A stretch of DNA of 64,000 nucleotides from Kwoniella bestiolae CBS 10118 (GCF_000512585.2 NC_089241.1:3368501-3432500); one strand, 5' to 3'. Shown: positions 47,101-58,588, numbered from the stretch's first letter. Made by a program: numbers and translations. Notes: generated by a model from the letters alone, not told the origin.

Positions 47101-49008
47101 AAAGAAGAAGAGATGGATGCTAGGAGTAGGAGGAGGAGTATGAGAGAAGCCGTCGCTATTGCTGGACCATCGAGCACTCCCGCTTCAAGTAAGAAGGGTA
47201 AAGGAAATAGTACGGTAAAACCAGAATCCGAAGCTCGGCCTGATCCTGTGAATAAGCAACAAACATCAACTTCGACATCGCTGACCACTTCTGGATCAAC
47301 TTCACCGACCAAATCATCTACTTCGCTTCCTCGACGACATAGGGCTCAGATTGGTGTGGTAGGCATAGAGACTATACCGGTATTGACGGACAGGGAGAGA
47401 AGGGAACAAGAAAGAAAATTGGATATCATGATGGAAGAAGTGGGAGCTCAGGATCAATTTACTAGATTCAACGTAGGATGGGTGCTGCCTGAGGGAAGTA
47501 AGAGGAAAAGAGCAGAAAGGACTTCTGATTCATTGCGTGAGTAATCTCGTGAATCAGTTTGCGATTCATCACCATGGGAAATCGAGGTTTGAAAACTGAT
47601 AACAATGCCCACACTTAGCTCGAGCACCAAGCATAGCTTCATCACGTAAACCCCCCAGTACAGCTGCTTCCAAAGCCCGAGCGTCTACCACACCACGCAC
47701 ATTACGTCTATCACTCAGTCCTATCAAGTCTCAGCCCATCGAATCACTCCAAGTGACTAGTGGGAGTGGAAGCGATCTATCTTCTCCGCCGCCTTCCAGC
47801 GCTGTCACTTCTGCTGCGCCTACTCCCCGTAGATCGACGAGGCAGAGTACGAAGGGCGAGAAGCGGAAAGCACCTGTCGAAGAGGAGAGTGACACTCCCA
47901 GACAATCGAAGAGGGCTAGAACGACGCGAAGTAACAACCCAACGGATGGCGTACAGCAACCTGTCGCTGAAGATGAAGATGAGGAGATGACGCCTGTTCC
48001 CGAGGGATCGAATGAGCCGGTAGATTTGGATCAGACCGAAGAAAGGGAAGAGACCCCAGAGGAAGTCGAAGAGGTTGAAGGTGTTGATCAAGCTGAGGAG
48101 ACGAAGGAAGATGCAGACGAGAAGTCTGGTTCAAGCAAAGCCAAAGCCAAAGATAAAGATACAGGTAAAGCCAAGATGAAGATCACGTCTGTATCTCCTA
48201 AGAAGACCAAGCAAGGTTTGAAGAGGGATGCGGAGCAGTATACACCTGGGACACTCGGTGAGTCTGCGCTTCTGCAGATCCCCTTTGGGATATAGCTGAC
48301 ACGCACACTGTCCTCCTGCTGCATTTACAGTATGGGCCAGAAGTGAGTTTTGATTTCTTGCTCTGCAATCTTTCTCATGTTGTAAAAATGTCGGCTGATA
48401 TGTCGGTACTCTCCCTCAACTGCAGTCCACACATTCCCGTATTTCCCAGCTATGATCATCGACCTTGCAGATACCGAGGACATACCCGCCGACGTACTTG
48501 CCGTCGAAGCCAAGGAGAGAGCGGCGGCCAAGACAGCAGGAAGGAAGATATGGCTGGTCAACTTCTTCGATGCTTCGGCTAGTTATGGTTGGATCATGGA
48601 AGATAAGTTGGATTTATTGGGTGTTGATCCGGGTGAGTAATATCAGCCGACTTCATCATATGGCTCTCCGTCATTTACAAAACTTCTCGGCTGTAATGCG
48701 GATCTGGGTGCTGACTTTGTGGTGTTATAACAGATCTTGACGCTTTATACTTGGCTGTAAGTTGCTTTGTCATGTCCTGAAGACGTATGGTTGATTGAAT
48801 GGTTCTAATCTTGCAGGGGAAAGAACGAAATAAAAGCAGCAAGCATAAATCCCATGCTATCAGGATGGTCAAGAAAGGTTATAGGTGAGTAGTCGCTTAT
48901 ATATGTATTATTTGACCTTGTGCTTTGACTGACATGCGATGTATATACAGGCAGGCTATGGCGAGTATGCAGAGTGAAGACGAGGAAGACGAAGACGAGG
49001 AGAAGTAG
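44165..49008 (+). CDS. NTO1: NTO1/BRPF-type PHD-bromodomain-PWWP chromatin protein
   Basis: Scaffold of NuA3/MOZ-type histone H3 acetyltransferase complexes. Starts MPLESNADKAYMHDLPKVSF (Epl1-like N-terminus), then YNDFSEFERSEHYIRYIE. PHD1: CAVCDDGEGENSNAIVFCDG then CNLAVHQDCYGVPYIPEGQW and CRKC. A zinc knuckle and extended PHD follow: CPNEGGAFKQTTSGHWAHLLC then WIPE, and CQLCREKTGACIQCDNRSC then HVTCARQVGL. Bromodomain: YFEIIKEPMCWLWIDEKLE and LVLDNAMLYNPKDNPYHRRA. A long charged, Ser-rich region with AT-hook-like KR stretches leads to a PWWP domain (VWAR-IHTFPYFPAMIID, KIWLVNFFDASASYGWI) and an acidic Glu/Asp tail. More than ten exons. A 12-nt microexon (48331-48342) encodes the VWAR core of the PWWP domain. 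Domain order matches BRPF1 and fungal Nto1 plus a PWWP. Confidence 0.93.
48331..48342 (+). other. 12-nt microexon encoding the PWWP core VWAR
   Basis: Lies between CATTTACAG and GTGAGT. Joined to GGGACACTCG upstream and TCCACACATTC downstream it gives GTL-VWAR-IHTFPYFPAM, the expected start of a PWWP domain. Skipping it keeps the frame but removes the first strand of the domain. Confidence 0.75.
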
Positions 49009-49199
49009 TCTGTTATGATGAGATTTGCATAATGGCACGGCATATGTTGCATGAACTGATGATTATCTACGAATCACTACGATACTCTACTGCACAAACG
49101 ATCATACCAAGCTTTCAACATCGATACACATCATTCACCTTCATCAAATAAAGTAACGTGAATCCTGGATCACACATTACTCCTATCCTCGACTTCTCA

Positions 49200-50978
49200 T
49201 CAACCAATCCTAACCTTCTCCTGCTCGTCTTTGACGAAACGTAAGAATGCCATTGGACTCATCCATGTCACTTTTGCTTTCTTCTTCTTGTAGTCGGTGG
49301 TGACGCCAATATGTTTTTTTCTCCTGGTCAAGATCCTGATGAACAATTGTCGAATAGACCCTTTACTGACCCGAATTTGGAATGTTCTCTGTCCCCTGCA
49401 TAAGTCGCTTTGAGGAATACCATCTTTTTATCAGCTGTGACCTAACTTAGCTGTCGGGACGAAAAGACTAAGCTGCCCATGACTTACAAACCAGCTTTCG
49501 ACGCTATACCGTACAACGCCGCTTTCAAATCCGTTCTAATCGCCATGTCCGCGAAAACGCATGCTTTAACCGGTGACTTGACTGGACTAGAAACACATGG
49601 GGTGGTAACGCAACACGAGCTCAAAACAATGAAGGACAGTAAGCTCACTTTTCGGTAATCTCCTTTAACAACGCATCCCAGTCAAGATTTCCTAAAGGCG
49701 ATTTGCCGTTAATCCTTTCTTCCTCTTCGGTATATTCTAATCCCATCGTATTCGTCCCAGCGGATCGATCTTTCTCCTCGTCCGTCATGGTGATATCACC
49801 TGAACTTCCTCCCACGACCGCTAATTCGGCTGGCGGAGGTCGACTCCAATAATCCGGTACTATCGAAAGTGCCACGACCGATGGTGAGTCGGAAGGTGCA
49901 GGTGAAGGTGGAGCAGCAGATGTGTGTAACGTCTCGTCTCTGGGTGGAGTCGTATCTCTGCTGGAAGAAGAAGAAGACGTGTCGGAATCTTCACTATAAA
50001 CGACATTCGGTTTCATACCATATCTAATGATATCATGTTCAGGCTGAGGTGGCACATCCGGTGGGAGAGAGATCGATAATGCTCTGAGAGGGGTGACCGT
50101 ATCTCTCAAAAGCTCAGAGTATGTTTTTCTAGGCTTTTTGGCATGAGGTCGAGATGATGGGAGTGGAACATTCTCTTCGGAACCAGATGAATCGGACGAT
50201 GAAGAGATGGTCGAAGGTGATCTCTTGCGTCGTCTTGAAGGCGGGTCGGGTCGCACGTCATTGGGAGATGGCACGTGCAGTTCAGGTTGGGGATGTTGAC
50301 CTTGACATAGTTGGCGAAGTAGGAAGTAATATAGATGTCGAGTCTTGAACGATGCGGTATCATTTGAATCATCTCACGTCAGCTCATGTTTTTGATCCGG
50401 TATGGCGCTGAGGTAGACTCACTTCTCTTGCGTCTATCAGGAATATCCTCGAATCTCGTCCAACCGCGTGCGACACCATGTTTGTGTCTGTACCAACCTT
50501 CGTTGAACCTCTTTCGAAGGCTATCAAGTTGTAGTCATCAGCTTCGATCTGGGGATCATCCACATCCTGTCAGCTGAGAAGAAGGAAAATCCAACTGACT
50601 GAAGCACCCTCGAAGAGATGGGATTAGCCACTCCGCTATTCCACTTGCTGGTAGCTTTCCATTCCCCCTCTTCCGTCTTGACTACCAATCCCCTTCGCTC
50701 GGCATCTTTCATCCATAAGTTATTCTTGAAGAACTCAATACAGATCTTCTGAGATACCATGTATTTATCTTTCACTTGTTCGATGGAGGCGGAGAAGAAG
50801 ACTTGGCGGTAGAGTGGGTTTTAGTCAATGAGGGTGAGTAGAGAATGGGAGAGGGTGAGGTTGGTCTCCCAGCTGCAGGTGCTTGAGTGTTAGTAAACAT
50901 GATGGTGTGTACTGGAAGATGCGTGAACGATGAGAAGAAGAGGTGAACCCACTTGAGTCGTAGGGATGATTTGGACAT
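49200..50978 (-). pseudogene. Family member C: single C-terminal module, in-frame TAA in the N-domain
   Basis: Paralogue of A/B on the other side of the conserved core. Exon 1 (26 nt: MSKSSLRL) and exon 2 (WETNLTLSHSLLTLID-stop-NPLYRQVFFSASIEQ) align with B's SWTTNPQL...TLIKKEKIYRQVFF. A TAA at 50823-50821 sits where B has Lys. Beyond it the frame stays open and conserved: CIEFFKNNLWMKDAERRG, a 98-nt exon 3 (LRKRFNEGWYRHKHGVARGW, FEDIPDRRKR), then TRHLYYFLLRQLC, a RRRKRSPSTISSSSD linker, and one module (ACVFADMAIRTDLKAALYGI, RTFQIRVSKG, WMSPMAFLRFVKDEQEK). Module 1 is absent. Splice sites are intact, so inactivation looks recent. A product starting at a downstream Met is possible. Confidence 0.72.
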
Positions 50979-51589
50979 CGTGCCAGATGTCGCCCTTATA
51001 CCAATGGGCCGAGTAAGGTGTATGGATAGTGTCAGTAGGAGTTGAGAGAGTTGAGCGCTTCATAATAGTATGTTATGGGAGAAAGAAGAGAAAGAGAAAG
51101 GGTATAAAATCAGATGATGAAAATGATTGTCTTTAGATACTGTATACTTTGATGTTTCTGCTTTTGATGGGACAGTATGAACCACGCACACAAACACAAA
51201 CACAGACACAAACACTTGCACTCATCAAATACTACGGACATTCAATCATCTGTCACTCACTCATACGCACTCATTTCTCGTAACACTGTGTCGCCTGCTA
51301 GTATTGATGGATGATGCTCGAAATTCCATTGCATACTGTACCGAGCAATTTGATCCTTGTTCCACATTGGTATGGTTTGTACGTACACCATCACATTCCA
51401 TTCGCAGGTGGCAAAAAACTCATCGAGCGGCAACATAGCATATCAAAGCATATCCCGTACATTTCTCTCATGCAATATTTACAGATGAAGCTTCGTCTCT
51501 CACACTGCCTCTCTTTCATGATATTGACACATGACACCAGATTACAGCATCAAGATATAATAGGTATCACATTGATATCCAAAAGCGAA
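50979..51589. other. Spacer upstream of copy C
   Basis: 610 bp with an ACACAAACACAAACACAGACACAAACACTTG tract at about 51187-51215, the complement of the GT-rich tract found upstream of A and B, and so in the same position relative to the gene. No coding exon. Confidence 0.45.
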
Positions 51590-52003
51590 TCACCAATGTC
51601 CTCCACTCCTAACTTTCCTCTGAATATCCGTCAACCCCTTCCTCTCTTCCACCTCCTTCCAAAACTTGATTACCTCCTCTCTCAAACCCACCCCATTGAT
51701 CCTCTGCCACACAATCCACGTAATCTTCCCGTCAGGATGTTCAAGCTTGTATCTCGCCTCGTGATTATCGGGCTTCTCGCGCATTTTCCGCATCTCAAAA
51801 CCAGCAACTTTTGGTCGACCTCGTGGAGTATGTTCTTGCGTCCTTTGCTCGGCTTGCACTGTGATCACCTTGCGCTGTAGATAGCGGTCTTTTTGTTAGC
51901 TCTCTGAGGTGAATAGCTACAGGACGGTAGAAAGGGCAAATTCTCCGCTCACCTGCAGCGAAGGGCCCGAGTCAAAAGCCCAAGTTGGCTTTTCCACTAC
52001 CAT
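51590..52003 (-). CDS. Small uncharacterised protein G (paralogue of H)
   Basis: Two exons, 52003-51953 (51 nt) and 51874-51590 (285 nt), give 111 residues: MVVEKPTWAFDSGPSLQ, then a Lys/Arg-rich stretch and a C-terminal ~75-residue domain (AGFEMRKMREKPDNHEARYK, WIVWQRINGVGLREEVIKFW, GLTDIQRKVRSGGHW). The domain is shared with H at 52695-53167: Y-K-L-E-x-P-x-G, W-x-V-W, GLR-x-EV, WK-x-VE, GLT-x-IQ-x-KVR and a Trp before the stop. No family recognised. The W/Y-rich strands plus final helix are faintly chromodomain-like, but key aromatic spacing is not convincing. It lies among the C-D-E array and has the same strand. Confidence 0.65.
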
Positions 52004-52694
52004 ATTGAGGCTGTTTATGTCTACGATATATCAAGAGGATGTGACGGTCAGCATACCTGCTGTAACTTATAGATTATTCTCAGGGAAAACTTCGAGAATG
52101 ACGAGTGCATTGATATAGCACTGCAACTCCAACGTTCTGATGAGACGGAAGCGGGAACGATGCGACGTGGGAAAAGGAATAACGAATTGGAAGTATAGGT
52201 GTTCCTTCACTGAATAAGATGGTCGATGGGGAAAGGAAATGTACTGACCACCTGTTGAATCGGAACACAAAACCACCGTCTCTGGATGATATGATCAGGG
52301 TGGTAAGGATTACCAAAGCTCCATGCAGAAGAGAATAATCCCAGAGAAAGAGAAAGTACAGGGAATGCAATCTTCAGTACCTGACCATTTGCGTCTCATG
52401 AATGTAAGGCAACTACCTCCTAAAGGCGTGTTTAAGGCGAGTCGGAAGCGGAAAAAGATATAACGACGCTAAAGTAGTGGTCGATTGTATGCGTATGTAG
52501 CAACACCTGAGGGCGTACTGCAAAAGCACATGGTCTGCACATGTCACTGTGTTCGTTCTAGTAGTACTCTACGCAGAGATTTGTTGTGACACTCTCACTC
52601 GCTTCAAAGAAGCTATACGAAGTACAGCAACTTCACCTCTACCTTACCTTACCTAATCAATTCATCTACTTGACCAACACATATCATATGGTAC
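52004..52694. other. Spacer between G and H
   Basis: 691 bp. Contains CCTTACCTTACCTAATC near 52642. No coding exon is recognised. Confidence 0.35.
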
Positions 52695-53167
52695 CTACCA
52701 ATACCCCTGTCTCCTAACTTTCTTCTGAATAGGAGTTAACCCCCTCTTCCCCTCAACGACCTTCCAATATCGCGTAACCTCCCCTCTCAATCCCATATCA
52801 TCAATCTTCCACCACACTCTCCAAATCGGCTCTCCCCTGGGGTACTCCAATTTATAGCTCGCCTCGTGGTGCTGGTCTTTTTTCTTCATCTCGAATTCAA
52901 TCACTTTGGGATCACCTTTGGGGTCTACCCGCTTCCTTCTCATGCTATGGTTGAAAGTTGCCTTTTGACGTCGGTGGGCTTCGGCTACGGTACAATATAC
53001 GCACGAACACAGTACATCAGTCCGATTGTCCACGAACCCAACCCATCAATCTAAGGCTAAGGTCCAATAGAGAGGCAGGATCGGGGGTTGGGGTTGTGAG
53101 CCATGAACTCACTGGCAGCCGATCGTTCTAGCCTCACACTCTTCCTCAAAGGCTTATGCACCACCAT
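52695..53167 (-). CDS. Small uncharacterised protein H (paralogue of G)
   Basis: Two exons, 53167-53113 (55 nt) and 52984-52695 (290 nt), give 114 residues: MVVHKPLRKSVRLERSAA, a basic linker (MRRKRVDPKGDP) and the shared C-terminal domain (VIEFEMKKKDQHHEASYKLE, PIWRVWWKIDDMGLRGEV, GLTPIQKKVRRQGYW). Both paralogues begin MVV(E/H)KP and have their intron after the short first exon, but in different phases. They differ at many positions and so are not a recent duplicate. Basic, small, probably nuclear by composition (inference). Confidence 0.65.
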
Positions 53168-54103
53168 ACCGACGAATTCAGTCCCGACTATCTAATATTA
53201 TACTTTAGATCAGCATGTGAGCAAATCATGCGCCCGTCGTCCATCAGCTTATCTCAAAGTAATGATCCCATAACTCACATCAAGACAGTGACTACGAAGA
53301 CAAGGTGACTACAAGGTGACAGAAAGGTAGCGTGCCGATATCGCCGCGAGCAAGATCCAAAGTGACACTCGAAAAAGGACGATATCGATCGGCGTGCTGA
53401 TAGGCCCAATCTCATACTCGAAACAAGGTCTCACAATGAAAGGGTGATATTGGTCAAAGAGCGGAGTGTAGGTAAAGAGGAGATGCAGGATGAACAGAAT
53501 GAATCGATTGGTGGTGCGGTAGGGGACTTGTACATGAAACGCAAGCACCTCTCAAAGAAGGGGTGAGCCACGTGCCAAATCGCCAGTGAGGTGTGTGTCG
53601 AGTTGGTTTTCCCTGTGCTGGCGCAAAGCCTTCTTTGGTAGTTTTTACCCTTCTTTGGTAGCTCCCTAAGGTCCTAGCGATTGGCATGATGTAGTTGGCT
53701 TCGCAATTTAGTACATGAGCATGTAGATGACTCTTGATGAACTCCCAGGCAGTATATACGCAGTACACTCTGAGTGGGCTGCACCAAGACGCTGAACGCT
53801 ACATACGTACTCACATCCATGTTTACGTCAGTGCCACATACATGATTTATACATGAACTATCAATGGGCAGAACAGGATTTCTTCGATTACGCTTTATGT
53901 CATATACTTGATCGCATATAACAGGGTATATATACAACGCTATCTCATATACACTAAATTACTCTTGACGATGAACCACTCTGGATAAACCTGAGCTCGC
54001 GATCTTGATATCCAGTCTCTTCTCTTATATATCCCATGTTTTACTCATGATTTCCTCCCATCATTACTGATCTTATCATTCTGCGGATAGTCCCTCTCCT
54101 TGC
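53168..54103. other. Spacer, 0.94 kb
   Basis: Contains a short direct repeat (TTCTTTGGTAGTTTTTACCC then TTCTTTGGTAGC, 53630-53662). No coding exon with splice support, and no recognisable remnant of A-H. Confidence 0.35.
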
Positions 54104-56157
54104 TCAAAGGGCAAGTCCTAAATGATAGCTTCCATTTGCAATTCCATCCGCAGCCGTGTTTCCACTTCCATCACCCATAGCCCCTCTTCGACTCTCCACA
54201 AACTTGGTGAACAACAATGGTGTCATGGAATACACCTTCGTGGAGATGGTAGTAGGGGGATTAGGTCCTCGATGTTTCGCATCTAGCGAGATGACTATCC
54301 TTCCTTGAGCTGCCGGATGATTGAGAAGAAGTTTGTGCTTCCTGTATAGTGTGCTGTGAAACGCCAACAATAATGAGTTGCCATCCCCCGTTCTCAGCTG
54401 ACTGCTCAATATGCGGCAACTTACAAGTTCTCACGACGAATAATGTACTCCAGCTGATCTTTGACCGCTCGGGGGATTATCGGCGCAATCCTGATTGCTA
54501 TTCCGGAACCAATGGTAGAAGTGCTACCAGCAATACTGTATCCTCAGCCACGCTCGTCCAGTCAGGTATCGCATATACACTCCACATACCTGTACTGGGC
54601 ACCTGTAACAGCTTGTTCCAGAGCATCCTCCAACTCCATTCGAGGTGAAGGGTTGATACCATATCCATCAAGCACCATTGTAAGACATCCCTCGAGAGTG
54701 ATAAGAGGTAAGTTGTGGACATTTGCCGATTGCGTTTGGGTGGGTTGGCTTCGGAACTTGCTTAGGAAATATTGTTCCTTTTGTGGATCGACAGTCAGGG
54801 TTGAGGGAACCGTGTGAACAAGACTGAATGAGCAAGATCATTCGTCAGCAAAAGCAACCCAGTGGACGATCGAAGCCCACTTACACTCCGGCAGATTTCA
54901 ATACTTCTACAATATCCCCAGCTACGCTATCTTGTTTGTAATTGGGTGAAACGAGGATCTCCACCGCTTGCAAAGGACGACCACTTCGACTGTGGTAGGA
55001 GGTAGGATACCGTCAGCTCGTTCTGTTTCTCGTTTCTAGCAATCTAGCAATGGATCTTATTCACCTTTCTTTAGGGGATTTGATGAATCCTGCTAAACCG
55101 CATTCCAATTTGAACCTATTCGAGAACAATAAAGGACTCAAGTTCATTCTCTTTTTCGCATGACGATCTATCATGTTTCGAAGGTAAGTTTGGGTAATAT
55201 CTTTGTCGCCAATGAAAGTGGCGAGTAAGTCTTGACTTTTTCTCTTCTCAAACCTTTTATGGTGTACAAGTCGATCTCTGTATCTTACTCTAGTAGGTCT
55301 GACTATGAGTGACTGTGGCGGAGTTGATTCGGGAAAGTCGTCAGATGAGATTTCGTTATTTTGTTGATTTTCCTGATCACTAGTTTGGGATTCTTCTTCG
55401 TCGTCTTCCTCCATGTTAATATCGTTATCGTTATCGCGAGGAGTATCAAAGTGCGATGCTACAGCTCCACGTTTGTGAAGCTCTAAGAGGGAGAAGTAAT
55501 ACGGGTGATCTCTCTTGAAACTTTCTATGAGGTGATGAGCTGAGGTCAGCTCCATCCAGTGAATGCTGAGGTCTTCGAGGACCACTCACTTCGAACATCT
55601 TTATTGGGGATATCTTTGAACGTATTCCATTAAGGGTTTATATCATATTGAGTAGCGTACCATTCATACTCCATTCGATACTTGAAGCTGGAGTATAAAG
55701 TTATCTCACGTCAGCTCAACCTTACTCTGCTTGAACGTATTAACCGAGGTGTTTCGTTTTTGAACTCACAAATCAATGACATTGGACAAATGAAGATAAC
55801 CTTGCCCCTCCCATTTCTCAGTCGTAGTCCAGTATCCATTACCAGTCTGCGTCACCCAGCCCTTTTCGACAGAGTATTCTCGCCACTCGTCATCCTTCAC
55901 TATCAACTTGAGGAAACCCTCTCGGAAGATAGGTCGATGGTTTGCGTTCGGATTTGACTGGTTCAATCTAGGGAACAGGTCCTTACGGTATGCTTTTGAC
56001 TTCTTGACAATTGAGAAGAAGTGGTGGGCTGTTGAGGGGTGATCCTGCCAGCTTCAAATCAGATAGGAGTGTTATGATATCAGCAGACCGACAGGACGAT
56101 TAGGACCTGGAAAAGCGTCACTCTGACTTACAAGGCGAGATCGTCTGATGGGTTCAT
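54104..56157 (-). pseudogene. Family member D: full A/B architecture with in-frame TAA in exon 3
   Basis: Paralogue of A/B. Exon 1 (MNPSDDLA) and exon 2 (FWQDHPSTAHHFFSIVKKSK, FLKLIVKDDEWREYSVEKGW) lead into a 98-nt exon 3, the same length as in A, B and C. It reads FKYRMEYEWYATQYDINP-stop-WNTFKDIPNKDVR, with TAA (55632-55630) exactly where B has the Gln of ADQW. The frame then continues: DHPYYFSLLELHKRG, an acidic linker, FKLECGLAGFIKSP, module 1 (AVEILVSPNYKQDSVAGDIV ending SAG, then LPLITLEGCLTMVLDGYG) and module 2 (GSGIAIRIAPIIPRAVKDQL, RIVISLDAKH, VYSMTPLLFTKFVESRRG). All introns retain consensus sites. One C-to-T change would make the stop from CAA. Confidence 0.72.
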
Positions 56158-56553
56158 CCCGGTAAGGCAATACGAAGGGTAGTAGAGGTGTATTACGGTT
56201 GGCCTGATTGAAGTTGTTGAGTTGTAAGAAGATGGGAAGAAAGAAAAGGGAAGAAAGAAGGAAAGAATGAAAATGTGAGTTGGTTGCTATGTGATATATA
56301 TACATAACATGGTTCAGATAAAAACATCATAATGTAATGTATTACAATATTATGCAGCGTGTGGCGAAAACATTCCTCATCACGATATAATACAGTATCA
56401 CTATCAAACAGTAGCATCAAATAAACTCTACCTTACATTCTGTACACCCGCTCAACAAGCAATTAATCATCAGGCATATTTATGATGCATGTACTGCTAA
56501 ACTATACCTATCACCGATACTGACATATAATCGATATAAACAGCTACATAAGT
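56158..56553. other. Spacer between D and E
   Basis: 396 bp, AT-rich, with TGATATATATACATAACATGG at about 56290, a possible TATA region for D. No coding exon. Confidence 0.35.
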
Positions 56554-58588
56554 CTACATTCGAATGGGATCAGTCCCCAAAGCAGGTGGCAAAGTCTTCG
56601 CAAACCGTCTCTCAGCACGCGTCATATGGTGCTGCCCATTACCCTGGGACGATTTCTCTCGAATATCTTTGATATAGGTGTAAAAGTCTTCCACAGTCAG
56701 TCTTCTAATCTCACCTGGATAGTTCGGCTGAGAGGATGGACGAGAAGAGGTAGTTTGGGCGAGGATCATGATTCGATCTCGGGCCTTGGAGGTATCAAGG
56801 GAATCGAAGGAGTCGTGAATCAGACTAGAGGAGATACAATCATATGATACAATCAGTACATTTCGTTGCATTTCGTGAAGCCTAAGGATCACTCACAATC
56901 TCTCACAATCACATATGCTCCGAATTGACCCCTTACATCCATCAATAACCAACTCAGAGATATGAACTTCCTTCCCAAGTCCGGTTTCTCGACGACACAA
57001 GTCCGATATTTCTTTAGCAAATATGACATCTGACGAAGATCTACGATCTACCACACTCACTCCTTCCTACACTGAGCAGCCAGAATCTCCAATCTCGCAT
57101 CCAAGGGTTTATTCCTCAACGTCTCAGCATTACACCATCGAACCAATCTTCCAATACACGATTGTACCGTCCAACCCTCCATCCTTTCTACATATCTGGA
57201 CTCTGTTGCGATGTAGCTCGAACCGGGAAGATCGACGATATGGATATACGTCCTGGCTCCTATTCTGAACAGCTCTTCCTCAGAGTTACATACCACTCTT
57301 TTGGATTAGAACCGATGTATCAGAGCCGATACAAGGCAATTGTGCCGAAACATCGCTCACCCTCCAAGCTTCCTTATCTCATCCATCCATTCCGCTATTA
57401 TGCAATCCCTCTTCCATGTTCCCGTTACCAGTATACGATGGTTGCTCAAAAGTCGAGTTTCATCCGCTACCACTAACCTAGATACTTCGTCAGATAGGTA
57501 CACTTCAACCCAATCGCACAAGATGAACACGCCGACGAGATACTCACAAATCCGCGATAGATCTCTTCAAAAGCTCCATCCCAATTTCCATCAGCCCCTT
57601 CGTCTTTATCGCTTCCATCATCTCATCTCCCTCATCCAATGTATCTAGCGTATCTCTCCATTCCTCAGTGTATAGCGTCTCATGAACGGATCGACCAAAG
57701 AATTCACTCTTCAATTGACCGATATGTGATCCGAACAGCTCGTCGGGGTTCAACACCCGCTTGGAGCTGCCCAATAGATCGTGTAGCGGATTGATTCTGG
57801 TCCTTGTATTTCTATTTCTATTTTGTTGGTTTCTAGCATCGCGTATGACAGGCCTGTCACCGGTATCAGTTCTTCTTCTCCTTGCTTCTCTATGTGCAGG
57901 GGAAGTGAGGCGAGCTCTGTGTCGAATTGAAGTGGAGGAAGATGGTCGTGTAGCTTGATGGACGTGTTCTCTGAGAGGAGTAGGTGGATGATTGGGATTA
58001 TACTATCCTCCTCTAGCGTTCATTAGTGGGTCATCACTTTGTCTTGCTGAACGAGGATGTCTAGGCGAAATATTCTGTGTTGTTCGAAGGGGAGTGCGGA
58101 CAGACCGTGACCCATGATTTGAGCTGATACCATAATCATCCGGCATAATCTGCCCAACTTGAACATCTCGCTCAACCTTTACATCTAAGCTTGGTGCGGG
58201 TTTGGGAAAGTATGAAGATTGACCCGAATGCCGAGGATCCGAAGCAGATATGGAAGGCTTTATGTCCAATTGGTAGGAGAGGTCATGCCGGGGAGTTTTG
58301 TATGGACGAGGGTGAGATGGATCATCATATTCGGGAGGGGGAGTGGGTGACCGTTCTCTCTTTACTGCTATCATTGGTGGGGCGGGTGGTTTTTCGACAT
58401 AGAGGGGAGACGAGAACCTGAGAAACACGGATAGCCCATTCAGCGTTCGATATCCTCATAAGATGTCTTCATGATTTTGGCGAGTCAGGCAAGTTACCAA
58501 CATCTGGACGTACAACTCACCTGACGCTACGTTGGTCCGCCCTTCTCTCCTTATCCTCCCAATCAGAATATATTATCGGTTGATCCAT
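56554..58588 (-). CDS. Family member E: linker plus two BRCT-like modules, no N-domain; possible in-frame TAG
   Basis: Starts MDQPIIYSDWEDKERRADQR (58588-58521), then a long exon from 58417. It lacks the N-terminal domain of A-D but keeps a basic/Ser linker (VKRERSPTPPPEYDD) and the pre-module helix (GLMEIGMELLKRSI, compare EMGLELINRW in B). Module 1: RILVTGTWKRDCIIAEWMDE then LGG with an intron at GG, VVCNSEEELF, and EGWTVQSCIGRLVRWC. Module 2: SDVIFAKEISDLCRRETGLG, DRIMILAQTT and IRRLTVEDFYTYIKDIREKS. A TAG at 58005-58003 interrupts an otherwise continuous frame. Either it is a nonsense codon, or it is the AG of an unrecognised intron ending there: an ACTAATGAAC branch-like site lies ~20 nt upstream, and GTAAAG at 58182 is a phase-compatible donor. 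The splice model is preferred only weakly. Confidence 0.65.

Noticed and set aside
51590..53167. Chromodomain assignment for G and H
   Set aside because: Aromatic residues and a final helix are suggestive, but the spacing of the YLVKW and TWEP cores is not matched; left unassigned.
53454..53768. 104-residue minus-strand ORF between H and D
   Set aside because: No homology to neighbours, no start context or splice logic; probably chance.
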